This document shows positions 32,620 through 39,952 of a stretch of 61,019 nt of DNA, in pieces (the stretch's first letter is position 1; each line of letters opens with the position of its first letter). The DNA lies in contig CAIQIQ010000148.1 in the NCBI GenBank assembly GCA_903871935.1, positions 1 to 61,019 on the forward strand, written 5' to 3'. This DNA comes from an uncultured Phycisphaerales bacterium. GTDB lineage: Bacteria > Planctomycetota > Phycisphaerae > Tepidisphaerales > Tepidisphaeraceae. The position numbers were made by a program, and so were the translations under genes. The notes under the pieces are model-generated. The model had not been told where the DNA came from and searched no databases. It saw nothing but the letters and a program-made list of their open reading frames with translations.

Positions 32620-34665
32620 CTAGAAGCTTCTCTTCAGACCGACCTGAGCGAACTGGAACTCCTGGTTACTGGTGTCAGAGTTTAGCGTTGAGTTGCGCAG
32701 TCGCACATAGATCTGCGTGTCACGGTAATTCCAGTCTGCTTGCAGGCCCTCTTCGATGCCGACAGTCTGGCCGCCCGTATCGGTATCCACATGTGCGTAC
32801 GCCGCGAAGACACTGATGTTCAGCCGCGTCGAGACCCGTTGCGTCAGACTTGCATTGAGCGAGTAATCCCTGGTTCTCTCATCGGGATCGTGATACTGAG
32901 TATCGGTATAAATCGCGGTTGCGGCAACCGATGTTTCCGATGAGATGCTATGGTTCAGGCGTGCCTCGTACCTCCAGGCATCGAAGGGGTATGCGGTGCT
33001 GTCATACCACTGTCTCTCCCCTCGAAGGGTCAGATCGCCCCTCTGGTACAGCAGACCGAGAGTGTAATCACGCACGTTGTTCGGTTCCGCGGTGCCGCCC
33101 TTTATGGTCTGGTCCTGGGCAAAGAATCGAGCATAGGGAGCAAATCCAGCAAGCGGCCCTTTGGTGATCTGGTAGCGCGAACCAATGCCATAGGTGTTGG
33201 TGTCAATCTCGGATGCATCCTGGGGGGCGTAATCATAGTTCAGCAGCAGCGGCTGCCCCGCAAGGATATTGCCGCCAAGGACACGATCGATCTCCATGCC
33301 CACTGGCGTCGAATTCACCGTGTAGTCGGTACCCTCAACATAGATTCGGCCAGTCGTGGCATCGCGGAGCAGGACACTCGATGGGATCGCGTTGGGTTGC
33401 GATATCGCAATCGGGTTAACGCCGATGAATGCGACAGGTTGGTTCACGACGGGCACGTCCCCAGAACCGCTCAGGTCCTGCTGCTGATAGCCCAATTGCA
33501 GATCGGCGTAGAACGTACCGTTGGCGAGGAGTTTCTGGTAGTTCGTCAGGAGGTTCGCCGCGTAGATCTGGGTTTCCTGATTGCTTCCCTTGTCATCCTC
33601 CCAGCGCAGTGTCCCAACTGTTGTCAGGCTCTTGTACAGTTGATGACGGGCATCCATCGATGCCACCTGGCGGTCGACCGAGTTGTTCCCATAGGTCAGC
33701 GTCTCATAGAGGTAGTCGTAGTTGGTTTCAAAGGTCGGCGTGTGATACAGATGCAGGTGCTCGTTCCAGCGTAAATCCGATGAATCCGGGGTTCCGGTTG
33801 TTTCCGCATAGGAGAGTGCGGATGTCAATGATTGCCGATTGTTGTCGCCGAAATTGACGTTGTGGCTTAACGATGCAGATCCCGATTGCGTGTTGGTGCT
33901 GCTGTTTCCTTTAACTCCGTTGGTACTGCTGTCGTAGGTGGCATCCTGGAGGTTGAAGTTCCAGGTCAAGGTCTGGTTCTCCGTAAGCCTGGCATCGCCA
34001 CTGCCCGTCACGACGTCGCGGTTCTGGGTGAGATCAAGTCCATTGGTGCTGGAATCTGTCTGCGTGTCTTCCTCATGGTACGCCTCCACTCGCGAGTTGC
34101 CGCTTGACGCATGATACTCAAGAATGGCGCCATACGTTGTTGTCGTGGTCCTCTGGGTCGCTCCGAACGGCACATCAAAGGTACCTTCTTCCCGGCGCGT
34201 GTAGAGTGTGAGAGGCATCGGTTGATTGCGCAGGAATGTGGCGCTGATATCCCAGCCATATACCGTGCCGTTGGAACTGTTAGACCCCTGATCGGAATCG
34301 AAGTGGTCTTGGTCGAGTCCACCGGTGATGCTCAAGCGCAAGTCCACCAGATTGGGGTGGACGATGTAGCCGTTGGTGTACAGGGTCAGCGATTCTTCAA
34401 AATGTCTCTCTTTGGTGTCGGAATCGGTGCCTCCTGATGAGGAAGTGCGGGTATGGGAGTAGGTGCCCATCAGGTCGATGTTCCCCTTCACCGGCGCCAG
34501 CCAGAGAGTGGGTTCTTCATGTTGCTGCTGCTCTCCGTAGATCATCGTGTCGGGATCTGCCGAACTCGTCGTCTGGCCGCAAAGAGGGGCGACAGCCAGC
34601 GCCAGTGCCGCGACGGCGATCAGATGGGATGAAGCCCTGCTGAGGACGAAAGAGCGCGCACTCAC
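32620..34665 (-). CDS. Large outer-membrane beta-barrel of the cytochrome operon
   Basis: A 681-residue exported protein with a signal peptide (about 1-31, ending APLCGQ) and a long stretch of alternating polar/hydrophobic beta strands with Tyr/Asn/Ser-rich loops, for example TLRWEDDKGSNQETQIYAAN and DLTLRGERQWYD. The C-terminus ends VGLKRSF, the aromatic-terminated last strand of an outer-membrane barrel. Its size is similar to the porins of porin-cytochrome conduits (MtrB/OmbB-type), but the strands do not show clear MtrB motifs. Position in an operon with multiheme cytochromes, GTGA overlap with the pentaheme gene upstream and a 1-bp gap to the NHL gene downstream support the porin role. 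GTG 34665 start. Confidence 0.8.
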   Translation of the reverse strand: MSARSFVLSRASSHLIAVAALALAVAPLCGQTTSSADPDTMIYGEQQQHEEPTLWLAPVKGNIDLMGTYSHTRTSSSGGTDSDTKERHFEESLTLYTNGYIVHPNLVDLRLSITGGLDQDHFDSDQGSNSSNGTVYGWDISATFLRNQPMPLTLYTRREEGTFDVPFGATQRTTTTTYGAILEYHASSGNSRVEAYHEEDTQTDSSTNGLDLTQNRDVVTGSGDARLTENQTLTWNFNLQDATYDSSTNGVKGNSSTNTQSGSASLSHNVNFGDNNRQSLTSALSYAETTGTPDSSDLRWNEHLHLYHTPTFETNYDYLYETLTYGNNSVDRQVASMDARHQLYKSLTTVGTLRWEDDKGSNQETQIYAANLLTNYQKLLANGTFYADLQLGYQQQDLSGSGDVPVVNQPVAFIGVNPIAISQPNAIPSSVLLRDATTGRIYVEGTDYTVNSTPVGMEIDRVLGGNILAGQPLLLNYDYAPQDASEIDTNTYGIGSRYQITKGPLAGFAPYARFFAQDQTIKGGTAEPNNVRDYTLGLLYQRGDLTLRGERQWYDSTAYPFDAWRYEARLNHSISSETSVAATAIYTDTQYHDPDERTRDYSLNASLTQRVSTRLNISVFAAYAHVDTDTGGQTVGIEEGLQADWNYRDTQIYVRLRNSTLNSDTSNQEFQFAQVGLKRSF

Positions 34666-35285
34666 AGGCTTGCCCTCCCTTCAGCAAGGCTGGGGGGCGA
34701 GTCTGTTCGCGAGTTGGCGGGCTCGGTGGTGGCAGGTGGTGTCGGCCGCAGCAGTCCGTGGGCGGGGCCACCGTGTCCGAAATGGCAATTCAGGCAGCTT
34801 GCTTTCTCATCCTGGTGTTCGCTTCGGCGGGGCGTCATCACCTCCGGAGTATGGCACTGGGTGCAGACGCGCGGCGCAGATGCCACCAGCAAATGCTTCA
34901 CGCTTGATTCGTGAGGGTTATGGCACAGCAGACATTCTCCGCTGGATACTGGCCCATGCATGACCTCGTACTGGCTGGGGATCTTGCCGTGGCAATTCAG
35001 GCAGACACTCGACGAGACTCCGCTGATATTCGTCGGTTGGGTGATGCTCAGGTCCATCTGATTGCTTGCGTGACAGGATATGCACTTGCCCTCGGCATAC
35101 GGCTTGTGTGGATAGACGATCTGCTGACCTTCTTCAGCCTCTACTCCCCTGGGCAGGGGGACGCCATCAAAGAAGAAAGAGAGAACCTTGTAGCGCTTCT
35201 CCGGCGAACACCCCAGAAAGCTCCCCACGGCGATGCAAAAGATCGCGGCACATGCTACTCGATGCCCAAACCGCGACTTCCGCAT
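34662..35285 (-). CDS. Pentaheme cytochrome c lipoprotein of the conduit operon
   Basis: From ATG 35285 the protein has 207 residues and a lipoprotein signal ending GSFLGC (C26). Five CXXCH sites follow at C68, C95, C118, C141 and C164. After the lipidation site it reads RYKVLSFFFDGVP, a segment I associate with cytochromes of deltaproteobacterial electron-transfer clusters. It is likely anchored in the periplasm or at the outer membrane, feeding electrons to or from the barrel. Its stop overlaps the barrel start (GTGA). I prefer ATG 35285 over the TTG at 35321, which would add 12 unlikely residues. The NHL gene at 35336 lies 50 bp upstream on the same strand. Confidence 0.88.
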   Translation of the reverse strand: MRKSRFGHRVACAAIFCIAVGSFLGCSPEKRYKVLSFFFDGVPLPRGVEAEEGQQIVYPHKPYAEGKCISCHASNQMDLSITQPTNISGVSSSVCLNCHGKIPSQYEVMHGPVSSGECLLCHNPHESSVKHLLVASAPRVCTQCHTPEVMTPRRSEHQDEKASCLNCHFGHGGPAHGLLRPTPPATTEPANSRTDSPPSLAEGRASL

Positions 35286-35335
35286 GTTCGTCGTAGGCCC
35301 CTCTCGCGTGGCAAGACTCAATGGAGAAACAGGAG

Positions 35336-36571
35336 CTACCTCGGAGCCGTAGCCGGCGTCTGCGAAGCAGGCTCTTCCGGCGACATGAAAGTCGGCAGTG
35401 TCGTCGGGTTCGTTGTTGGCTCCATCGTACCTGGCAATACCTTGGCGCGGGAAACCGCGATATCCGCCAGGGTTTTGCCCGGCATCAGGCGGCCCCCGGC
35501 GTAGACTGAGACTCTTTGTTTACCGAACTGGTTCGTGACCAGGATAAGCCTTTCGGCCTTGAATGCCGGACTCACGTACTGCTTGAAGATCGCCAGGTCC
35601 TCCGGGTTCTCATCCACGTACACTCCAACCGGCAAATCCATTGCGCCAGGGTGCGCGCCAGTTGAGCCAAAGTAGCAGACGACCTTTTGATGCTCATCAA
35701 AGATCTGGACGTTGCTGAATCCCCCATCTGCGATGTAGAGGTAGTCGTTCTTATCGAATGAGAAATGCTTGGGCCTCACCAGATCACCAGGCAGGTTGCC
35801 CACTTGCCCAAAGACGCTGAGAAACTTGCCATCGCGGGTAAAGCGCTGCACCCGGCAAGTCAGCACATCCGATACGAAGAGGATGCCCGAGGGGTCCAGG
35901 CGTACCGTCAACGGTCTGACAAACTGCCCATCTCCCCGCCCGGCCTCGCCGATACTCCGCAAATATCGCCCTGTTGCACGATTGAGAACCTTTACCGTCT
36001 GGCCGGTGTAATCGGCGACAAACAGTTCATCGCCATAGACGGCCACGCTGACAGGGTCGAAATCCTTTGGCGTGAAACGGCTGACCGTGTGATCCTCGGC
36101 ATCCAGCACCACAATTGCGCGGTTGCCTCTATCCACAATGTACTTCAAGCCGTCGGGAGAAATGGCAACGTCCGTTGCCCGGGTGATCTCCATCGTTCCG
36201 CCCACTCCGACGGCCTTGACGATATGCTGGCGAAGATCGAGCACGGTTATGCCTGGGTTGCGCATGTCGCAGACGTAGATCTTGCCTTGCCACATCGCTA
36301 CTCCGTAAGGCTTGACGATGGGCAGAACCTGCGGTTTGCCATACATCACCTCATCCATCTTGCTCTGTGCCGCGGCGACATCCGCACTGGTGTTGTAGGC
36401 GGTCAGAAACTGGATGCGCGGCTCATCCGGGGCAGGGGGCCAGAACGAAAGCTCGCGTGGCTTCTCGACGACCTTTGTTCCGGTCTGGCAGCCAGCCAGG
36501 CTCAATAAGAGCAGAAACATGGTCAGCAGGCCGGATATGGATGCTGTGTATGGTGTTGGCTTCATAATCAT
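35336..36571 (-). CDS. NHL-repeat lipoprotein, first gene of the conduit operon
   Basis: A 411-residue lipoprotein from ATG 36571 (or 36565): MIMKPTPYTASISGLLTMFL then LLLLSLAGCQ, modified Cys at about 28. The body is an NHL/six-bladed propeller with blades such as GKIYVCDMRNPGITVLD, LKYIVDRGNRAIVVLD, DELFVADYTGQTVKVLN, GILFVSDVLTCRVQRFT and DYLYIADGGFSNVQIFD. The C-terminal tail (PTTNPTTLPTFMSPEEPA) is low-complexity, as in cell-surface anchored proteins. It resembles the NHL protein at 31548-32618 in layout, and together they flank the cytochrome-barrel pair, suggesting structural partners on either side of the conduit. It is 50 bp upstream of the pentaheme gene and lies behind a strong terminator (36651-36682). 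Confidence 0.85.
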   Translation of the reverse strand: MIMKPTPYTASISGLLTMFLLLLSLAGCQTGTKVVEKPRELSFWPPAPDEPRIQFLTAYNTSADVAAAQSKMDEVMYGKPQVLPIVKPYGVAMWQGKIYVCDMRNPGITVLDLRQHIVKAVGVGGTMEITRATDVAISPDGLKYIVDRGNRAIVVLDAEDHTVSRFTPKDFDPVSVAVYGDELFVADYTGQTVKVLNRATGRYLRSIGEAGRGDGQFVRPLTVRLDPSGILFVSDVLTCRVQRFTRDGKFLSVFGQVGNLPGDLVRPKHFSFDKNDYLYIADGGFSNVQIFDEHQKVVCYFGSTGAHPGAMDLPVGVYVDENPEDLAIFKQYVSPAFKAERLILVTNQFGKQRVSVYAGGRLMPGKTLADIAVSRAKVLPGTMEPTTNPTTLPTFMSPEEPASQTPATAPR

Positions 36572-36650
36572 ATTCTGACCTGATAAACCACAAAATGCCA
36601 CCGTAGTTCATCGAGGATTTCAGACGATGCAATACGCCTCAAATTGAGAA

Positions 36651-36682
36651 ATGGAGGGTCGGCCATGTGACCGACCCTCCAT
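36651..36682 (-). terminator. Strong hairpin terminator between tetraheme gene and conduit operon
   Basis: ATGGAGGGTCGG (36651-36662) and CCGACCCTCCAT (36671-36682) form a perfect 12-bp stem with an 8-base loop. Reading on the minus strand the stem is followed by TTTCTCAATTT, a moderate U-run. It stands 46 bp after the tetraheme stop and upstream of the first NHL gene, so the conduit operon probably has its own promoter after it. Confidence 0.75.
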
Positions 36683-36727
36683 CCCTGTATCGATGCCGTC
36701 AGGATATGTTTGTCCACTGACGCTTGG

Positions 36728-37486
36728 TTACTTGTAGTGGCAGGTCAGGCAGAGGTCCACCGGCGCTGTGCGAAGCAAATAGGGGAATGGATTGCCAGAG
36801 GACAAGCCTTTACCGTGGGGGTTGTGGCAGGTCTTGCAGCCGACGACCAAGTTGCCGTTTGTCGCCATCTTCTGGAGGCTGACGGAGGTACCGGCGCTGT
36901 TCTTCACGCTTGTTCCATAGGCCCCCGCATCAGTACCTGCAGCCGGCGCCTTGTAACCATCCTTCAGGACGCCAGCCGATGTCACGTACACGGCCAACGC
37001 ACCAACAGGATGGTCATCCTTGAAGTCGGTACCCAGGTTGTTGACGTCGCTAGCAGACATCATGGCCCCAGAAGTGCCGACGCGGCTGTAGTTGTTCGCT
37101 TTGGTGCCGAAGGCGTCCAAGGCGACGGTTCCATCGTGGCAACTGAGACAGAGACGGCTCACCTGATCCATGGCTTGGGTATCAGGTGTGCCAGCGGTGT
37201 AGCCATAGCTATTCCCGTCGTAGAGTGTGTAGGTAGCGGTGGAAATGGCGTGGTTCCACAGAACCGTGCTGATGTTGGCATCGACGATGGCATGGTGCGG
37301 CGTGTGGCACGGCTGGCACATTGTCACAGCGTGACCGGCACCGTCGGTGGCGAGCACGGAAGCATAGGGTCCGATAGCGAAGTTGTGCTTTGTATAAGCA
37401 ATTTCGTCCATGGGCGTTCCGCTGGCGGCGAACGCAAACGTGCTGGTCAGGGTCGCCAGGACCAGCCCTAGAAGTGAATAACGCAT
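36728..37486 (-). CDS. Exported tetraheme cytochrome c
   Basis: A 252-residue protein with a signal peptide (about 1-20, ending FAFA|AS) and four CXXCH heme sites at C57 (CQPCHTPHH), C113 (CLSCHDG), C217 (CKTCHNPH) and C246 (CLTCH). The segments LCLSCHDGTVALDAF and DDHPVGAL match the same regions of the large cytochrome at 29797 (LCLSCHDGTIALG and DDHPISF), so the two are related; this one may be a periplasmic electron shuttle to the conduit. It is transcribed separately, as a strong terminator follows. ATG 37486 has AAGGAG upstream. The upstream 630 bp are non-coding. Confidence 0.88.
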   Translation of the reverse strand: MRYSLLGLVLATLTSTFAFAASGTPMDEIAYTKHNFAIGPYASVLATDGAGHAVTMCQPCHTPHHAIVDANISTVLWNHAISTATYTLYDGNSYGYTAGTPDTQAMDQVSRLCLSCHDGTVALDAFGTKANNYSRVGTSGAMMSASDVNNLGTDFKDDHPVGALAVYVTSAGVLKDGYKAPAAGTDAGAYGTSVKNSAGTSVSLQKMATNGNLVVGCKTCHNPHGKGLSSGNPFPYLLRTAPVDLCLTCHYK

Positions 37487-38116
37487 AACATGACTCCTTA
37501 CATCCGAAACAGGTATTTCTCAGAGGACCCGCTTCATGCCTCTTCGTCCAATCCAATGGACAGCTCTGCAATAGCAATCACGATACCGGTCACAGGCACA
37601 TCCTTGATGGCCTTGGAGCCTCGAAAACCGGGTATTTCCGCATTGCTCCGGGGTAGCGTTCTCGGATGTGAGAATTCGCACCAGTCTGTTCTCTCATCCG
37701 CGCGAACCCGTTGGTGATGCGGGTATTCCTGTGCGCAGGAGCTCAGAACCGTCACAGGGTCCCAGAAGTGAGAAGATTGTTGCTGTAGCCATTCCATATC
37801 TCGCGCATGCGGGGTGGATGGAGTACCAGAACCATGTGCCGCAATTGCCATGGACTCTGCCCTGCCAGCATGGCGATGAACTTCCGGCAATCGTGCCCCT
37901 GGCGGTAGTTAATCACACAAGCGAAGGCTCTGTTCGTTTCGGGGGGAGCTTAGCAGCGATATCGACACTTTGTCGCGATGGTGGCGGGGAGGTCGCCGTG
38001 GGAACGCTGTTTGCTGTGATTGTTTTGCAGCGCGGCTGCGGGGCGGCCTGTGGGCGATGTGATCGCCCTGATTTGAATGGCCGGTCTGTGCGTAGGTCTG
38101 GGAATCCAGGTGTGGC
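37487..38116. other. Intergenic region between divergent tetraheme cytochrome and ccmC
   Basis: About 630 bp. I see no gene and no recognisable promoter; two overlapping minus-strand frames have no domain. The leader of the tetraheme gene is long, with short near-repeats of the type GGAATACCCG and GGAAATACCCG, so a structured RNA is possible, but I could not match it to a known riboswitch. The region must contain both divergent promoters. Confidence 0.45.
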
Positions 38117-38875
38117 ATGACGAGGGAATTGATGCGGCAGCGCAACCGGCTTATCACGATGTACTGGCTTCTGGTCATGGCGCTCTTTGGCGGGGCCATG
38201 TATCTGGTAGCTTTCCGCACACCTGATGAAGCGAGCACGGGACCCATCCAGAAGATCTTCTATCTCCATATCCCCGTTGCCACGAGTACGCTGCTTGGGT
38301 GTCTGGTCGTCTTTATTGCGTCGGCGGGTTACCTTTGGCAGCGCACGAGCGGATGGGATGATCTGTCGGCATCGGCCGCCAAGGTTACCGTCGTGCTGTG
38401 CTCGGTTGTCCTGCTCACCGGGATGATCTGGGGTCGCGGCGCCTGGGGGCGCTGGTGGACCTGGAATCCGCGATTGACATTCAGCCTCATGCTCTGGCTT
38501 CTGTATGTCGGCTATCTCCTTATCCGCAATTCAATTGATTCCGCACAGCGGCGGGCGGTCGTGGCGGCGGTTTATGGCATCATTGCATTTCTGGATGTCC
38601 CGCTGGTTTACCTCTCTGCCTGCATGATGCCGGAAAGCCACCCCTCGCCGGTTGAACTCGATCCGGCCATGCAACGGGCGCTTGTTGCCATGTTCATCCC
38701 CGTGACCCTTGCGGCATTGGGGTTGATCGTGATGCGTTACCTGGTTGCCCGCGACGAGAGGGCGAGGGCGGAATTGGCGCACAGAAGCATCGATGAATCA
38801 TCTCCGGAAGATATGACAGCATCGCTTGATTCGATGCTTCGTCCGGCCGCGAGACTGGAGGCGTCTCGTGACTGA
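38117..38875 (+). CDS. ccmC: Heme exporter/delivery protein CcmC
   Basis: CcmC passes heme from the inner membrane to CcmE in system I cytochrome c maturation. The 252-residue protein has six transmembrane segments and the tryptophan-rich loop WGRGAWGRWWTWNPRLT (105-121), with heme-ligand histidines H51 (in FYLHIPVA) and H175 (in ESHPSPVEL). Residue 117 is Asn where the WWD motif usually has Asp. The gene starts at ATG 38117 and its stop overlaps the small ccmD gene, the usual order. Its presence beside the multiheme genes fits a need for many hemes. CcmA, B, E, F are not in the window and would have to lie elsewhere. Confidence 0.88.
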   Translation: MTRELMRQRNRLITMYWLLVMALFGGAMYLVAFRTPDEASTGPIQKIFYLHIPVATSTLLGCLVVFIASAGYLWQRTSGWDDLSASAAKVTVVLCSVVLLTGMIWGRGAWGRWWTWNPRLTFSLMLWLLYVGYLLIRNSIDSAQRRAVVAAVYGIIAFLDVPLVYLSACMMPESHPSPVELDPAMQRALVAMFIPVTLAALGLIVMRYLVARDERARAELAHRSIDESSPEDMTASLDSMLRPAARLEASRD

Positions 38876-38975
38876 GTCGGGCGCCATCTATGCCATCGCT
38901 GCTTACGGCATCGGACTGGTGCTGATCCTGGGCTATGCGTCCATCCTTGTCTATCGCTGTATCCGGTCTGCGTGA
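38868..38975 (+). CDS. ccmD: Heme exporter protein D (CcmD)
   Basis: GTG 38868 opens a 35-residue frame reading TESGAIYAIAAYGIGLVLIL then GYASILVYRCIRSA, one transmembrane helix of CcmD type with its start overlapping the last eight bases of ccmC and its stop at 38973-38975. CcmD is a very small protein that helps CcmC and CcmE in heme transfer. Its position directly after ccmC, its single helix and basic C-terminal residues make the assignment good although there is no strong sequence motif in this family. Confidence 0.75.
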   Translation: MTESGAIYAIAAYGIGLVLILGYASILVYRCIRSA

Positions 38976-39006
38976 GTAGAATGCGCAGGCGGGAAAGGAG
39001 CGACTC

Positions 39007-39936
39007 TTGCCCAAGACTGTCGTATCGTTCTACTGCGATGACACCAATCCGTATGTTGCGCCTCCGTCGGCGTTTGCGACGTTTCTCGATTTCGTCCGCG
39101 ACGAGGGCATAGCCGGTGAATCCACCGTACTGCTGGGTTACGAGGCGAGCAGCAAGGGCTTACTCAGTCGGCCGGGGTCGGATGTTGAGCGGTCGTATAT
39201 CAACCAGCTTAAGCGTGCCTATTCCTGTGGTATTGATACCCACATGGAACTGATGACCCATGGAGGATTGTTCGACTTCGCCGAGAATCGCATACCAGTC
39301 GATGCTATCCACGAAGGTGTCTGGCTGTTCGAGCCGGGCGTGTCGGTCGATGAGTATGAGTCATACTTCAGCCACATCATTGGCGAGGGCGAGCGCATCG
39401 GCATTCGCTTTACAGGCCTGACACAGCCGGGATGTGGCTGCGCCGCCTGCGTCAGCCGACATCGGCAGCTTTCCGAGCAGGGGGCTACGGAGACTAATCC
39501 CAATATGCATCGGGCATTGCTGAACCTGGCAAAACGCGGGCGTTTTCGTGGCAAGACCGTCCCAATGTTCATCGGCAGCGGCGGCGATGTCTGCGCGGCT
39601 CGTGCTGTGGCTGCGGAAGGGGGCTGCGCTGTGTACGATCTTCCGCCCAACGCCACGGATTGGCTGGGTCTGTGGCTGAATGCGGCCGACAAGGTTGATC
39701 CCGACTACTACATCAGCGAAGACGGTCAGGTCGGACGGATCGTGGACAGTGTGCGCGCTAAGGCTCAGTACTGCATCTTCTATGCCCACTGGCAAGGCCT
39801 GAATCCGGCCAATGGCGTGGGATGGAATGCGTTCAAGACGGTGGTCCATCGCATCGGCAAGCACCTGAGCAACGAGGTGATCTGGCAACGCCCCAGCGCA
39901 TATACGGATGGTCTGTGCGTCGGTCGAACCGCATAG
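39007..39936 (+). CDS. Conserved hypothetical protein, Cys-rich loop (309 aa)
   Basis: I do not recognise a family with confidence. The 309-residue soluble protein begins MPKTVVSFYCDDTNPYVAPP and has a TIM-barrel-like alternation resembling polysaccharide deacetylases, with a CXCXXC loop (QPGCGCAACVSRHRQL) of about 140-160 that could bind a metal. Further segments are MELMTHGGLFDF and ISEDGQVGRIVDSV. The start is TTG 39007 with AGGAG eight bases upstream. It lies 16 bp before the GH78-type rhamnosidase gene, so they are probably cotranscribed and this protein may modify or sense a related sugar. No signal peptide is visible, so it appears cytoplasmic. Confidence 0.65.
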   Translation: MPKTVVSFYCDDTNPYVAPPSAFATFLDFVRDEGIAGESTVLLGYEASSKGLLSRPGSDVERSYINQLKRAYSCGIDTHMELMTHGGLFDFAENRIPVDAIHEGVWLFEPGVSVDEYESYFSHIIGEGERIGIRFTGLTQPGCGCAACVSRHRQLSEQGATETNPNMHRALLNLAKRGRFRGKTVPMFIGSGGDVCAARAVAAEGGCAVYDLPPNATDWLGLWLNAADKVDPDYYISEDGQVGRIVDSVRAKAQYCIFYAHWQGLNPANGVGWNAFKTVVHRIGKHLSNEVIWQRPSAYTDGLCVGRTA

Positions 39937-39952
39937 GGCTTTGGAGGATTGG

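Noticed and set aside
37487..37900. A c-di-GMP or cGAMP (GEMM-type) riboswitch before the tetraheme cytochrome
   Set aside because: Such riboswitches precede cytochrome genes in Geobacter, and the leader is long, but the conserved GEMM core and tetraloop receptor could not be found.
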